NCBI GenBank assembly: GCA_003008705.1
Contig: PDUO01000044.1
Coordinates: 250,004 to 314,003, forward strand
DNA: 64,000 nucleotides
Direction: 5' to 3'
Source of the DNA: Pezicula radicicola
Lineage: Eukaryota > Ascomycota > Leotiomycetes > Helotiales > Dermateaceae
In this document: piece by piece, positions 12,033 through 24,048 of the stretch
How positions within the stretch are numbered: position 1 is the stretch's first letter
Layout: each line of letters opens with the position of its first letter
Made by a program: the position numbers and the translations under genes
Notes under the pieces: model-generated
Databases searched by the model: none
Told to the model about the DNA's origin: nothing
What the model saw: only the letters and a program-made list of their open reading frames with translations

Positions 12033-13178
12033 CTATAGTTGCGCCTTCTCAATCCTACGACCGATCTCATCAAAATGAATCTGCTTCCCGCTAACCAACG
12101 CTTCCTGCAAATAAGCACCAATCTGAACAGCCTTAACCGCATTACCCAACTTCATGGGAAGTGGAGTATTATCCAAACAAGCATCCGTAAACTCATTAGT
12201 CTCCTGCACGAAAGCCATCTCAAATCTTCCATAATAATGCGCAGGCACCTCTCTAGTAATACCACCCGAATGATAATAATTAACCAAATTGCTCTGCGGA
12301 TTCCCATTAACAGTAAGTTTTCCCTCCGTACCAATAATCTCCGTGGTATCTTCCTGACCATGAGCCATCATTCTCGAACAATAATAATAAGCAATCTTGC
12401 CATTGTGAAACTCGACGATTCCAACTGCATTATCATAATCGTTATATTTGCGAAGCTCGGGTTGTACGGCTGTGATGCCATGGGCCGAGATACTTTTTGG
12501 AACTATGTCATCCCCGAAGAACCAAAGTGTAAGATCGATATCGTGGACTGCCATGTCTACAAATACTCCACCTGACCAAGCTGCATAAGCGACGAAAAAG
12601 CCTGATGGGTCATGTTTATCGCAGGTTTGACTTCTGATGATGCATGGTCGCCCGATTGCTCCTTGATCCGTCTTTTGGAATGCATCACGGTAGGACTCAT
12701 CGAATCGGCGGGAGAAACCGCACATGACTTTCAGATGGGGTCTCTTCTTGGCGGCAGCAACAACTTCCTGACACTATTTAAGTAAAACAAAAAAATTAGC
12801 ATTATTTACCACTTAATTATAAACCCCTAGACAACATATAATAAAACTTACCACTTCAATACTAGTAGAAAGCGGCTTCTCACAAAGAACATGTAAATCC
12901 TTCTCCATAGCCTTAATAGCCTCCTCAGCATGAACAGAAGTCGCCGTACCAATCACTACAGCATTCAAACCTGGCTGAGAGATCATCTTGTCATAGTCAT
13001 CATACAAGGTAACTCCATACGGCTCTAGGTTTTGCTTTGCCCATTGCATCTCTGTTGGATCAGGGGTGAAGGCTGCAACAAGCTCGGCGCGAGGGGCTCG
13101 GTTGAGGAAGTTTAGGGCGTGACGTCGGCCCATGCGTCCGAGCCCTGCTGCTGCTACCTTGAGCTTTGTAGGTGCCAT
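12033..13178 (-). CDS. Gfo/Idh/MocA-family NAD(P)-dependent dehydrogenase (inositol 2-dehydrogenase-like)
   Basis: A cytosolic oxidoreductase of 355 aa in two exons (13178-12852, 12773-12033; donor GTAAGT, acceptor TTAAATAG). The N-terminal Rossmann fold shows GLGRMGRRHALNF (GxGxxG); the EKP motif is at VLCEKPLS. The C-terminal substrate domain has SGGVFVDMAVHDIDL, with the Asp and His expected of the catalytic site of inositol dehydrogenase relatives, and the usual YYYCSRMMAHGQEDTTEIIG and MAFVQETNEF segments. Family members oxidise myo-inositol, other polyols or sugars at a secondary hydroxyl. The gene is divergent from an inositol-type permease (912 bp between ATGs), which supports a role in uptake and first oxidation of a cyclitol or sugar. 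The exact substrate is inferred. Confidence 0.88.
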
Positions 13179-13417
13179 GATGAAGAGATTGAAAATGTGA
13201 AGTTATGAATCAATTAAGTATGAAAATGTCGGGGTTTTCGTCAAGGAGGTGAATTGGGAGGGATTAACTGCTGGATGACTGAAAGAAGCTGAGAGCTGTA
13301 GAATTGAAGTTCCATGATTAGGAGCACCATCTCTTTTGTATTCTTGCGATCAGAATATTCTGTGGAGAAAACTTGGTGTAACTGCATTTCTGTCATGTGT
13401 TCTAAATATTTTGAAGC

Positions 13418-13659
13418 GGAGAGAGTTTCCTAGCTTGAGAATTCTGCTCCGGCTAAGCGAGCGATTTTAGCTCTAGGGAGAGACTTTCCTTGAATGGCCG
13501 GAGAGACTTTCCCAGTTCGGTTTTCTTTGAACGCTAAGCGAGCAAATTTACCGAGGTGCTATTGAGGGTAAGTTATTGCACACACCGCCTTGACCTTAAC
13601 TGTTCCTAGACAAAAGGAGATACCCTAGGTAGGAAAATCTCCACAAGGAGAGACTTTCC
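13418..13659 (+). promoter_or_regulatory. Four copies of GGAGAGASTTTCC
   Basis: Copies lie at 13418-13430 (GGAGAGAGTTTCC), 13477-13489, 13500-13512 and 13647-13659 (the last three exactly GGAGAGACTTTCC). All are in the same orientation inside the divergent promoter. The binding protein is unknown; the neighbouring Zn2Cys6 regulator is one candidate. Confidence 0.5.
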
Positions 13660-13772
13660 TTTCGTATTCTTTACCTCTTCCGACGCTAAGTTCTCGCGAT
13701 GCCGCCTCATAACTCCCATTACTTACCAGCTACCACCTCGAAGAGTGGGTACATGGGGTTCTCACCCACAAA

Positions 13773-13807
13773 CCCCAGACGCGGGGTCCCCCGCGATTTG
13801 GGTGGGG
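13773..13807. promoter_or_regulatory. Cluster of CreA-like sites
   Basis: Four matches to the CreA/Mig1 consensus SYGGRG lie within 35 bp: CCCCAG at 13773, GCGGGG at 13781, CCCCGC at 13789 and GTGGGG at 13802. They are about 285-320 bp upstream of the permease ATG. Clustered sites are typical of genes repressed by glucose; function here is inferred. Confidence 0.4.
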
Positions 13808-14090
13808 ATTGGATGATGTGAAATCAAGCTGAGAGGATTTGGGAGAAAGTCGGTAGGAACGGAAGGTCTTAGTTGGCTTTTGCTTGGTCGGCTTTTCTCC
13901 AGCTACAAGAAAGTCTTGATTCCGGGCCTTTCGTCTCCGATCACCGACCATATGAATAGTCAGTATCTCGGACGGTTTTCTATTTATGATACCCATCAAG
14001 GTCTACGACTTGAATCAGATTTAATCTTCTTTTCACAACTTGAGAAAACCTTTGATTCTTCTCTAAAGTCAATCTTCAACCCTTGTCACT

Positions 14091-15737
14091 ATGTCTTCCA
14101 AATTCGTCATCCCCGAAAAAGAAGCACTCGAAGATGTCGAACACCTCGAAAGTCGTAGAAACCTAGATGCAATCGAAGAAACAACACCAGGAACCTTTGT
14201 CTGGCTCTGCGCAGCGGCGACGGCAATTGGAGGCATGCTTTTCGGATACGATACAGGCGTCATCTCTGGTGTCTTAGTAGTAATTGGAAATGATCTCAAC
14301 AATAAACCGCTTTCAAGTTCGGAGAAGGAACTAATTACTGCTTTGTGTGCTGCTGGTGCACTTGTTGGTGCGATGGTTGCTGGTATGACTGCGGATAAGT
14401 ATGGACGACGACCTGCTATTTGGTTTGCTTCTGTTCTATTTACTCTGGGAGCAATTGTCCAGGCTTCTTCTTACACTATTGCTCAAATGTCGGCTGGGAG
14501 GTTTCTTATTGGTCTCGGTGTTGGTTCTGCTTCCACGGTTAGCTTTTCTTCAATTTTACTTCTTCAGTATCCTAGTCATGTAACTGACGTAAACCTTTAG
14601 GTCGTACCTATGTACATCGCAGAAATCTCACCAGCTCGTTTCCGAGGCCGTATGATATCTGTCGACATGATATTCCTCGGGACTGGATCAGTACTAGCCT
14701 ACGCTTTCGCAGCAGCATTTGCAAACGTCAATCACGGATGGAGATACATGGTTGGAATTGGAGCCGTTCCTTCAACCCTACTAGGAATATTCCTTTTCTG
14801 GTGTCCAGAATCACCAAGACAGTTGCTATATCACAATAACCGGGAGAGATGTTTACAAGTCGTACGACAGATATATCCTAATGGGACAGAGGAACAGTAT
14901 GCCGATAAGGTACAATCTATTGAGAATGGTGTCAACCAAGCTAAGGCACTTAATGAGGAGGTTCATATCCGAAAGGTTTTAAAGACGCTGTTTGTTATTC
15001 CAGCGAATCTTCGAGCTCTGACAGCTGCTTGCGGTTTGATGTTTTTTCAACAATTTTGCGGTTTCAATACCCTTATGTATTACTCCGCTACACTCTTCGA
15101 TATTGTGGGATTCAAGAATCCCGTCGCAGTCGATACCGTTGTAGCTGGAACAAACTGGATCTTCACCGTCATCTCTCTCCAATTAATCGACAGAGTAGGC
15201 CGTCGCAGGATTCTACTCTGGACTATGTGGGGAATTCCAGTATGTCTCGTACTCGCCGCTATTGCATTTAAATGGGTACCACTCGATCAAAAGACACTCG
15301 AGTTAACGAGCGATGTCGTGGGTTGGCCAGCTATAACAGTCCTAGCAGCCATGATCTGCTTCGTGGGATTCTACGCAACAGGATTAGGATGTGTACCTTG
15401 GCAAGCGAACGAATTCTTGCCCATGGAAGTTCGAGCAATGGGAACCATGATGATTAATTTCTTCAACTGGGGTCCAAATATTGTCGTATCATCAACTTTC
15501 TTATCAATGATGAAAGGGATCTCTCCATCTGGAACTTTTGGATTTTATGCCGCGCTTTGCTTTGCTGGGTGGTTATTTGTTTATTTTTGTTTTCCGGAGG
15601 CGGCGAATATGACTCTGGAGGAGGTTAGGAGGGTTTTTGAACATGGGTTTGGGGTTAGGTATGCTGAGGAATGGAGGATGCAGAATAAGATTGATGTTAG
15701 GGAGAGGAAGGAGAATAATGCTAGTGCTCGGGTTTAA
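14091..15737 (+). CDS. MFS sugar/inositol permease (ITR-like)
   Basis: A plasma-membrane permease of 527 aa in two exons (14091-14537, 14601-15737; intron GTTAGC...TTTAG). Sugar-porter signatures follow in order: GGMLFGYDTGVISGVLVVIG in TM1, ADKYGRRPAIW, GRFLIGLGVG, PMYIAEISPARFRGR, PESPRQLLYHNNRE, MFFQQFCGFNTLMYYSATLF, DRVGRRRILL and CVPWQANEFLPMEVRAMG. The acidic N-terminus, the FCGFNTLMYYSA segment and the ending FEHGFGVRYAEEW favour myo-inositol transporters over hexose transporters. It shares a divergent promoter with the Gfo/Idh dehydrogenase, so it probably delivers that enzyme's substrate. Confidence 0.9.
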
Positions 15738-16085
15738 GTTGCATGGACTGGGAAAGAGTTATTGTGAGGATGGATGATATATGTCTGTTATGATTATGTA
15801 CATGAACTGTACGCCAGCGTCTTCGCGTTTGGTTGTATCACGCTGCTGTTCATAGATGAATTGATAATAATGAATGTAAATAGTTTTACAAAACTACCAA
15901 GACTGTAAGGAAATGCACACTTACCTACGGTGTGATGGCTAGTCCATGACATGTTAATAGAGAAGCACTGCCGGAAGCAAACTGCTGGACAACTGAAGTT
16001 CATATATAACATGCGTCACCACCCTTTTATATCTATAACCTTGGCTCCATAGTTTTAAATGGTTAACTTTTCTGGGAATGAACCT
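15738..16085. other. Convergent 3' flanks
   Basis: The 3' ends of the permease and the amidase meet here. Nothing else was recognised. Confidence 0.5.
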
Positions 16086-17877
16086 TCAGTCAAATTTCTC
16101 AATAGGAATGTTTTTTGCCAAGTGATTTCGAAATGTCGGCGTAGCTCTCCACCCATTTATTCCATTCCAAAGATCCTCTATGGCACTAGCCCACTTCACT
16201 AATTCGGCTTCTTTCCACGCAGTCTGGTGTAATGAGAGCCCCACAGGCATACCGTTTGAATCGATACCAATGGGAATGGTGATAATTGGGTAACCAGCTT
16301 GCGCTGCATACTGTTGGCCTACGCCGCGGCGGTCACACATCAGAAGCGCATCGAGAAATGTTTCGGTCCCATCTGGCCTTGTATACTGGAGAGCCGCATC
16401 AATGCCATTTTTGCGAGTTTGGTTGTGAATATGTTCTAGAGCTGAACAGTAAGTGGAGTCTTTTCGACCAGCGGTCGCAGCGATCTTGTGAAAGTTATCC
16501 TATGTGGTATTTAGTCAGGCAAAGCAAAATGAAGGCACCAGAACATGGCTGAAGGTGACAGAGAAAATTTAAGGAACATAGCGGAGAATGCAACATTAGA
16601 TGAAAGAAGAAATGTAAACACACCTGGCCAGACGAGAAGGCTGGGTGGTCTCCAGGTGAGGCACCCTCAGTTCCCCTATTTTGTTCATTGTACGCTACAA
16701 TATCTTCGACTGTCCTTATTGGAGTCTGAGAGAGCTCATCCAAGTACCTATTGATCCCATTGTAAGCATCGACTTTGGCCACGGTCCATTCAGACTTCTC
16801 TGGCACGCCGTGCTCCCAGTTCCAATTTCCATCTATGCCAATACGCTCTTCGATGCTGGGAAAGTCGACATCCACAATTTCAGCTCCTGCTCCTCTTATT
16901 GCTTCAAGTACTCTGGAAGCAATATTTTTGCACTCAATAGGGACCAACTCCCAACAGCGCTTGATAGGTAGTCCAAATCGAGCACCTTTTAATGCGTTTT
17001 TTGAAGATAGAAACTGGGTATAGTCGTTCTCCTGGAATCTTGATACTGAGAGTGTAAATGGATCTCGCTCATCAACGCCAACAATTGCCGTCAATCCATA
17101 AGTTGCATCTGCAACTGTCCTCCCAAACGAACCAACAGAGTCCATATTCTCGCTTATGGGGATCACTCCACTTCTGGACGTAAGTCCTACTGTTGGTTTG
17201 ATACCGACAACGCCATTTGCTCCGGCAGGGCCAATTATTGAGGTATCAGTCTCAGTGCCAAATGCCAATGGGACGATGTTTGCCGATACCGCAGCAGCTG
17301 ATCCGGAGCTGGAGCCGAAAGGGCTTTTGCGGAGATCGTAGGGGTTACGAACTTGACCTCCCCGTGGACTATATCCCGTAGAATAAACGCTAGATCTAGC
17401 GGATGCCCATTCACTCATGTTAGCGTGTCCGATAATCACAGCACCGGCTTCTCGAAGTAATGTCACAATGTGAGCATCTCGAGGGACCTGACTTCCTAGT
17501 AGTGCCCATGATCCAGCTGTAGTCTGCATCTTGTCTTTCGTAGCCATATTGTCTTTAACGAGAACTGGAATACCATGGAGTGGACCTCTGACTAATCCGC
17601 TGGCTCTCTTGGCGTCGAGCTCTGCGGTTATCCTACAAGCATCAGGATTCACCTCGATGACTGTCTCAAGATATACATCTATTGCTTGGATTCTAGCGAG
17701 ACAATGCTTCACATACTCTTCGGAAATGAAGTGCCCTTGTTCGAAATGTTGCTGTAGTGCTGCAATTGTGATTTCATAGAGGCCATGCCCTCTTAAAGAT
17801 TCAACTTGAAATGGTTGAGGGACAGGTACTTGGGCTTGGTCCAAAGAATCTTGAAGAAGCTGTAGGCTCATGCCCAA
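16086..17877 (-). CDS. Amidase-signature family hydrolase
   Basis: A protein of 555 aa in two exons (17877-16624, 16499-16086; intron GTGTGT...CATAG). The amidase signature is complete. The catalytic Lys is in GIPVLVKDNMATKD, the cis-Ser in KSPFGSSSGSAAAVSANIVP, and the nucleophilic Ser in FGTETDTSIIGPAGANG, followed by GIKPTVGLTSRSGVIPIS. The C-terminus (IITIPIGIDSNGMPVGLSL) is typical of the family, as is the length. Members hydrolyse amides; fungal ones release ammonia from acetamide, nitriles or formamides, or act on peptides. No signal peptide is visible, so it is probably cytosolic. The substrate cannot be told and no promoter link with its neighbours is visible. Confidence 0.9.
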
Positions 17878-18291
17878 ATAAGAAGCGAGGCCGATGCGAT
17901 AGGTAGCAGGGGATTGGCGTTAATAAAAATTAGCCTTGACCTCTTAGCAAGAGGACAAGATCAACTTTAGACTCCGTTCCAGCTTGAGTTAGAATTGACT
18001 ATGGGCCAGGGTTTGAAATTCAGGAAAGAATGACAATGCTGCGCAACGGTTATGCGGTCTTTGATGCTGCTGCTCCGGTTTAAGTAGCTAAAGATGAGGG
18101 ATGGTGGTGGAAGTGCAAGCCAACGTTATTATTACACGCTAGACCCGTACAGGTAATATCCCCGGCTCTAGGTTCATTGACAATGGGCTATTCTTCTGCT
18201 CGATACCAAAGTGTTTACTTGCCTTATGTAACAATGGAAAGACATAACTAAAATAACTGTCTAAACAATGGATGTTCGATTTAACTAGCAA
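17878..18291. other. Intergenic region, 0.4 kb
   Basis: It is the promoter of the amidase (leftward) and the 3' flank of the Zn2Cys6 regulator. No clear motif was found. Confidence 0.5.
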
Positions 18292-21169
18292 TTATGGTAG
18301 AGTCCACGCACCAAACTCAGTCTGTCGGTTAGTCTCCGATCTATGGGCACTCTCAAGGCCGATAGTGCTGCCATGTCCAGAAATTCCTCCATCAACCCAC
18401 CCAAAATCAACCCATCCCGTCTCCCCAACCCCAAAGGCAGTAGCACCTACTCCGCCACCACTTGCACTACTACTACTAACACCATGACCCCAAGCCTGAG
18501 TTTTATCCTTAGCGACTTCCCACCCTATATCACCGACGTTTTTCTTCAAGCTCTTCCGACCATTCTTCACTGCGAGTAACCTTCTCAGCATCCCCGCATC
18601 CCTGAGATCAATTTTACTCTCTGGATCAACACTCTCTTCGGAAGGATCAAGTTGTGATAGACCAAGAGCTTTCTGTTCCATCGTACTTAGAATCCATCCA
18701 ATACCCCGCCAGTACCGCTTTAGAGTTGAGATCGCTTTGAGGCAGGTTTCGTAATTGCGCTTGGTGGCGAATCGGAGAAGGTCTTTGGCTGCCTTTTTAG
18801 TGCTGGGCTTGGTAGTAAAGAAGGTCGTTGTTGTCTTTGTGTTTGACGTGTTTGTAACGGGTGTCGGGTGGCTTGTACTGTCAGTGGCGGAGTTGGATGA
18901 GCTGGTTAAGTCGGCAGTAGAAGCACTTGAGGGTGTACAGGGAATGACGGAGTCCATATCAAGTCGATCAGTCATTGATGTGTGTATGTTTGGCAGTGGA
19001 TTGTCAGTTACAAGTTGGAGACTGTTTCGAGCTTCGGCATCATTAGTCCCGTTGAGCTGGTGCATTTCGGATTCTGCTATGAATGCAAGACCGGCTATAT
19101 ATATAGCTTGGTTCAGGAATGGAGACCCGGCGATGGTTTTGTCATCAATCAGTTCAGCAAGTCCTAGAATAGATGTTATTGTGTTGGCACTACTCATAGA
19201 CACTTCCAAGCTTTCTTTGCCTAGGGTATGTTCAAGTGTGCCAATTCCGAACATCAGCCCTGGTCGATGGAGGGTGATGATAACAGCATGAAACCAGACA
19301 TGTAATTGTAGAAAAGAACCACCTAGTCCTAGTGCAACATAGTCCTGGAAGTTTGCAACGTTGAATGAGAGTCGAATATCGAGGCTCGTGTAAATTTGAA
19401 TAATCTCGTTTTGCAAAGAAAAGAGAGTGGATCTCTTGGAAGTGGTAAAATCTTCCGGCTGACGAATGGTCGAGATTTCCTCATTCACCTTGCCTTGTAC
19501 TGTCATGATGCGTAAGAGATGTGGAAATGGATTTGGCCAAACTGAATTGTTGAAGTAGAAGGCGCCGTCTGACGGCAATGGACATGATATTTGTTCATCG
19601 CGGAGGGTGAGAGGTCGACCAGTGCCTAGAATTTTGTTAACCCAAGTATCAAGATTTATAAGAGATTACTTGCCAAGTGAGATGATTCTGTCAATAAAGT
19701 AGATTGACCAAAAGAGATTCAACCGCAAAGAAGTCTCTTCCTCTTCTTCTTTGACGAGCTCTGCATTTACCTCGGCTTGGTCGTTGTCCCCCGACACACT
19801 CCCTTCTCTTGTTGCTCTGCCACTTTTCACCATTTCTTCTTTGTGCATCCCCAGGTCTTGCGCCATTCGAATCGCCATGCCAGTATACATCCAGAAGCCA
19901 ACATCGCGATTGCAGCCAAACTCGTACCAACTTAGCATTAATAGGCTTGCAACAAGATCATAACTAGGAACAGCCAGTAAGACGAAGATCAATTGTTTTG
20001 CCTTGTCCCCAAATCTCTCGCCGCAGAGATAGATTGGTTCTTTTCTGATATCAGGATGGTGGCTAAAGCGAGAAGCAAGTGCACACATGGTATTAAGAAG
20101 GACTGATGGAACAGATTTTGACCTTGCCATTTCCATAAAGCGAACCTTGTCATGGAATGGGAAGTGACAACCAAAGTAGTCGAAGAAGATGTGAAGTAAG
20201 TGATCCAATACTTCAGACTTAGGCACCATGTCATCATCTTCGTCAAATACAACAGATGGGTGCGTGCTTTCTGATGGTGACGGAAAGGCATCTGCTGGGT
20301 CTCGTGAAGCAGCTTGATGGATAGTCTGAGCAGGAGAAGAGATTGACGAAGGGGAGGATTCAGAGCCTCTCGAATCAGGCGATGAGGCTGGTCGAAGGTC
20401 AACAAGGACCTTTCTAAACCCAGGTACAATTCCCGTTGGTCCAAACCATCGGAAGTAAGGGACTCGGATCTTAGTAGTGATATGAGATTCGACAACGCTT
20501 TCTGGAAGTTGCGCTTGAAAATGCTTGGGTGACCGTATCAGCATCAATGGCGAGCCGGTAGGACCTGAAGTATTCATCTCAACAGAAGGCCAGGCATTGA
20601 ACGTGTCGAGATGTTCAGCCAGTGAATTGAAAAAATCCGGGCTGGGCATTCTTCTAGCTGGTGACATTGAAGAACAATATGATGTTGATATAACCTCCGG
20701 CTCCGTGTCAACGATGTCGCGATTCGGATCATCCGATGGGGCGTTCTCAACGTTGATTTGAGACGTTGAAGTACCGTTGGGTTGGGCATCTCTATAAATG
20801 CATTCGACGTTATTCTTTTCGCAACCTACAACACTGTATCAATATATTGCTGCCAAAGAAAATCTCGCGAATAAGAATCATACCTTCACATATTGGACGA
20901 CGTCCTGTACATTTGACCTTGCGGGTCTGGCATGTGCTATGCTGTCATTAGAGTGCTATCCAGTCAATGTCAGACCAGTCTACTCACGAACATGCAACCT
21001 TTATTCGCGGCCTCTTTCGGCGCGTTCTATCAGGGTTGAAAATCTCATCGTCTGCCGTAAAGATGTAGTGTTTGAACTGTCTAGTAGCAACAGGGGGAAT
21101 GTGAGCTGTGGATGAGGCCACAGGGGCGTTTGAAGCATCAGGTTGGGTAGGTATGTCTGCGGCAAGCAT
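18292..21169 (-). CDS. Zn2Cys6 transcription factor with Fungal_trans domain (xylanolytic-regulator type)
   Basis: A nuclear regulator of 906 aa. Exons: 21169-20988, 20936-20884, 20825-19674, 19625-18292. The zinc cluster spans introns 1 and 2 and reads CSTCQTRKVKC then RRPICEGCEKNNVEC, again C-X2-C-X6-C-X6-C-X2-C-X6-C, behind RTRRKRPRIK. The middle-homology domain starts at LLHIFFDYFGCHFPFHDK and includes LASLLMLSWYEFGCNRDVG, GMAIRMAQDLGMHKEE and LFWSIYFIDRIISLGTGRP. The third intron uses a GC donor (GCAAGT, 19673-19668); only this choice gives SLGTGRPLTLRDEQ, a conserved stretch. The C-terminus is Ser/Gly-rich. It is divergent from the hexose-type permease (865 bp between ATGs) and may regulate it. 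Confidence 0.88.
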
Positions 21170-22034
21170 TTTGATAAACCTTCTGTAGCAGATGCATGTC
21201 GTCGCTGCCTCGTCTCAATCACGATGGATGAGAGACATGAGATGGGGAAAAAATAGGTTTGCGTAACGCGGGGAAGAGCTGTAAGCTGTGCAGTGAAGCT
21301 CGAGCCCATGGGGGTGATTCGACTATGCTAGAAACGGACTAGGCTTGAAGTGTCCCAATTTCTAGATACTTTGTTATTTTATGCCTTGACTCGTCTCATC
21401 TTTTTCATCTTTCAATTCTCCACCCATAATACCTATTATCATTGTCGTCAGATCTCTTGAGCGTGTTTTCATAAATGTTTACGAGTTAGAGTATGTCGGT
21501 GTTCTGAGCGCCGACGACTATTCTGATTGGTGTGCAGTACTTGTACTAAACTATTACGACGCATCCGAGCATCTTGACTCGCATCGGGGTACCAAAGGTA
21601 CCAAAGAGCCCTCGAGACGGGGCCCATCGTCGGCTATTGGATTATCCTAGTCCACAGCGACACTATCATAATACCACATCTAGGGCTATTTTCCGCTCAA
21701 AAGTCTACCATAACAGCATAAGAGTTTGATGTCTTTTATCCCCCAGTTTCCCCACTACTTACCCCCAGAAAGATGGGGGAGATCGGATTCCCATTTGGGT
21801 ATCCGTGTATATCGTCCCAGATTCCAAAGTCTGTGGTGTCATTCTCCATGGGGACTCCTCAAGTACATGGGGTAAACATTTTCTATTCAGCAAGTACATA
21901 AGTCAGAGCTGTGGCCCTTTGACTATCTTTATTCTTCAAGTTATTGCGTTTTCACTTCTCTTGAGAAAGCATTTAATTCCAGCCCACAAAATTCAGTATT
22001 CAGAGAATTGACCGACGGGTTACGTTTAGACAAG
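21170..22034. promoter_or_regulatory. Divergent promoter: regulator / hexose-type permease
   Basis: This region contains CTCGAGACGGG at 21611-21621, one base off the motif found in the 33-41 kb cluster. A small direct repeat GGTACCAAA lies at about 21587-21604, and a CCCCAG CreA-like site near 21764. Confidence 0.45.
21611..21621 (+). promoter_or_regulatory. Cluster motif, one mismatch (CTCGAGACGGG)
   Basis: It lies 414 bp upstream of the permease ATG and 442 bp upstream of the regulator ATG. It differs from CTCGAGACGAG at one base. Confidence 0.4.
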
Positions 22035-24048
22035 ATGGGTGGCGTCTCAAATCAAGTTCAGAGTTCCCGAATGGAGCAACTCACACAAGGCAAAAAGAGT
22101 GGCTTTCGTGGGCTAATGGCAGCAAACCGATATATTCTCATTGCCTCTGGGATTGCTTGCCTTGGGTCTTTCCTTTATGGTACTGATCAGGGTGTTCTCT
22201 CCAACCTTTTGGTACTTCATCCGTCCTGGACAAATCAAGAACGATCTTCGCTGACCTATTTACTTAGACGGGTGAGAACTTTGCCTCACACTTTCCAGAC
22301 GTTTATACGGATCCTGTTCTCAAGGGCTGGGTGGTTTCAGTATTACAACTCGGTGCATGGCTTGGCGCTTTAATCAATGGTCCTTTGGCAGACAAGATTT
22401 CGAGGAAGTACTCATTGACGGTAGCAGCATTCGTACGTTTATGAAGGCTTCTGCTCGCCTTTTAAGTAGCTAACAATGGCTTTAGCTTTTCACTCTCGGC
22501 AGTGCCCTTTGCGCTGGAGCCCAAGGTATTGAATACTTATTCGCCGGTCGCATTATCGCTGGTATTGCAGTAGGGCAAGTCTCACACGTCGTCCCACTCT
22601 ACCTCGCAGAAATATCGCCATCTGAGTTTCGTGGTGCTCTTGTGAGCTTGCTACAGCTTGCTATTAGTATGTCAAAATCCATAAAGGCCATGCAAACATC
22701 CGAAACTAACATATCCTAGCTGCTGGTATCATGGTGTCCTACTGGCTCTGCTATGGCACCAGTTTTATCGGTGGGCAAGCCTGTGTCAAAGGTTCCTCTG
22801 CAGAATTTGGCGGAACAGCCTTCAACCCATACACAGATGTACCTGAGGGAGGATGCACTGGTCAGAGTCAATGGGCGTGGCGGCTGCCATTGGCATTACA
22901 GATCGTGCCATCTCTGATTCTTCTTGGCTATGCGCCATTCCTACCATTCTCGCCAAGATGGCTTATGTCTCAAGGACGAGAGGCCGAATGCCGTGCAACT
23001 ATCGCTAAGCTTCGTGCTCTCCCAGAAGATGACGCTATTGTTGAGACAGAATGGTTGGAGATTAAGGCCGCGGTTATGTTCGACGAACGAACTGCGAAGG
23101 AGCTCCACCCAGGAAAAAGCGGTGTTTCCTTGAACCTTGCTAAAGTTGGAATGCTCTTTACTAATAAGGGGTTGTTCAAGAGACTTACACTCGGTTGCAT
23201 TCTCATGTTCTTCCAGCAATTCACTGGTATCAACGCTATCATTTAGTAAGCTGTATTCCTCATTTTTTAAGCAATAACATCTAACAATGTAAATAGCTAT
23301 GCCCCAACGATTTTTGGAAGTCTTGGTCTTTCTGCTTCCTCCACCTCCCTCTTAGCTACCGGAGTTCTCGGAGTAGTCGATTTTGTGTGCACTGCCCCAG
23401 CTATTTTGTATGTTGACAGGTTCGGAAGAAAGATTTTCTTGATCGTGGGTGCAATTGGCATGGCTGCCTCGCACATTGTCATTGCAGGAATTGTTGGTCA
23501 TTACAATGGAAACTTCGCAGTGCCTGGCGGTGCAGCCGCTGGGTGGGTTGGAGTTGTCTTCATCTGGGTAAGTTTTACACTCTGCACAAAATTCAAGAGA
23601 TCTAACCCTTCTGTCTCAGATCTTTGGTGCAAACTTTGCCTACTCCTGGGGTCCCGTAGCCTGGCTTCTCGCCGCCGAAATCTTCTCCCCAGGCCACCGC
23701 TCCCAAGCAGTCAGCATAATCATCTCCTGCAACTACATGATGAACTTCGTAGTCGGCCAAGTAACACCCAACATGCTTGCCAAGCTCAAGTTCGGCACTT
23801 ACATCTTCTTCGCTTCCTTCTGCATCCTTATGTTCTTATGGGTTTGGCTCTTGGTACCCGAGACCAGATATAAGAGTCTTGAGGAGATGGATATGGTGTT
23901 TGGGGATAACAGTGGAAGTGTTGATCAGGAGAGGATGAGGGAGATTATGGCGGAGATTGGATTGGACCAGGGAACTGAACAGTTGCAGGCTATTGAGGAT
24001 GCTAAGGCCGATGAGAAGCAACAGCATCTCGAGGAAAAATTGGCCTAA
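22035..24048 (+). CDS. MFS hexose-type sugar permease
   Basis: A sugar porter of 582 aa. Exons: 22035-22211, 22268-22432, 22486-22666, 22720-23245, 23297-23567, 23620-24048. The start is the ATG at 22035; the frame is open upstream but has no ATG. Signatures in order: SFLYGTDQGVLSNLL, ENFASHFPDVY, ADKISRKYSL, VPLYLAEISPSEFRGALVSL, PFSPRWLMSQGRE, FQQFTGINAIIYYAPTIF, YVDRFGRKIFLIVG, YSWGPVAWLLAAEIFSPGHR and VPETRYKSLEEMDMVFG. This is the HXT/RGT2-like branch of fungal sugar:H+ symporters and facilitators; the long loop with CTGQSQWAWRLP is usual there. A near match to the 33-41 kb cluster motif lies in its promoter, so it may bring in the substrate of that cluster. Confidence 0.9.

Larger units (their letters stand above)
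13179..14090. promoter_or_regulatory. Divergent promoter between dehydrogenase and permease
   Basis: This 912-bp region is shared by the two divergent genes. It contains four copies of GGAGAGASTTTCC, two copies of GCTAAGCGAGC (near 13452 and 13532) and a cluster of CreA-like sites on the permease side. Such density suggests a bidirectional, nutrient-controlled promoter. Confidence 0.55.

Noticed and set aside
12039..12575. Long open frame opposite the Gfo/Idh gene
   Set aside because: Shadow of the dehydrogenase exon; composition follows the real gene.
18755..19291. Long open frame opposite the Zn2Cys6 regulator
   Set aside because: It is antisense to a well-supported coding exon and has no family resemblance.
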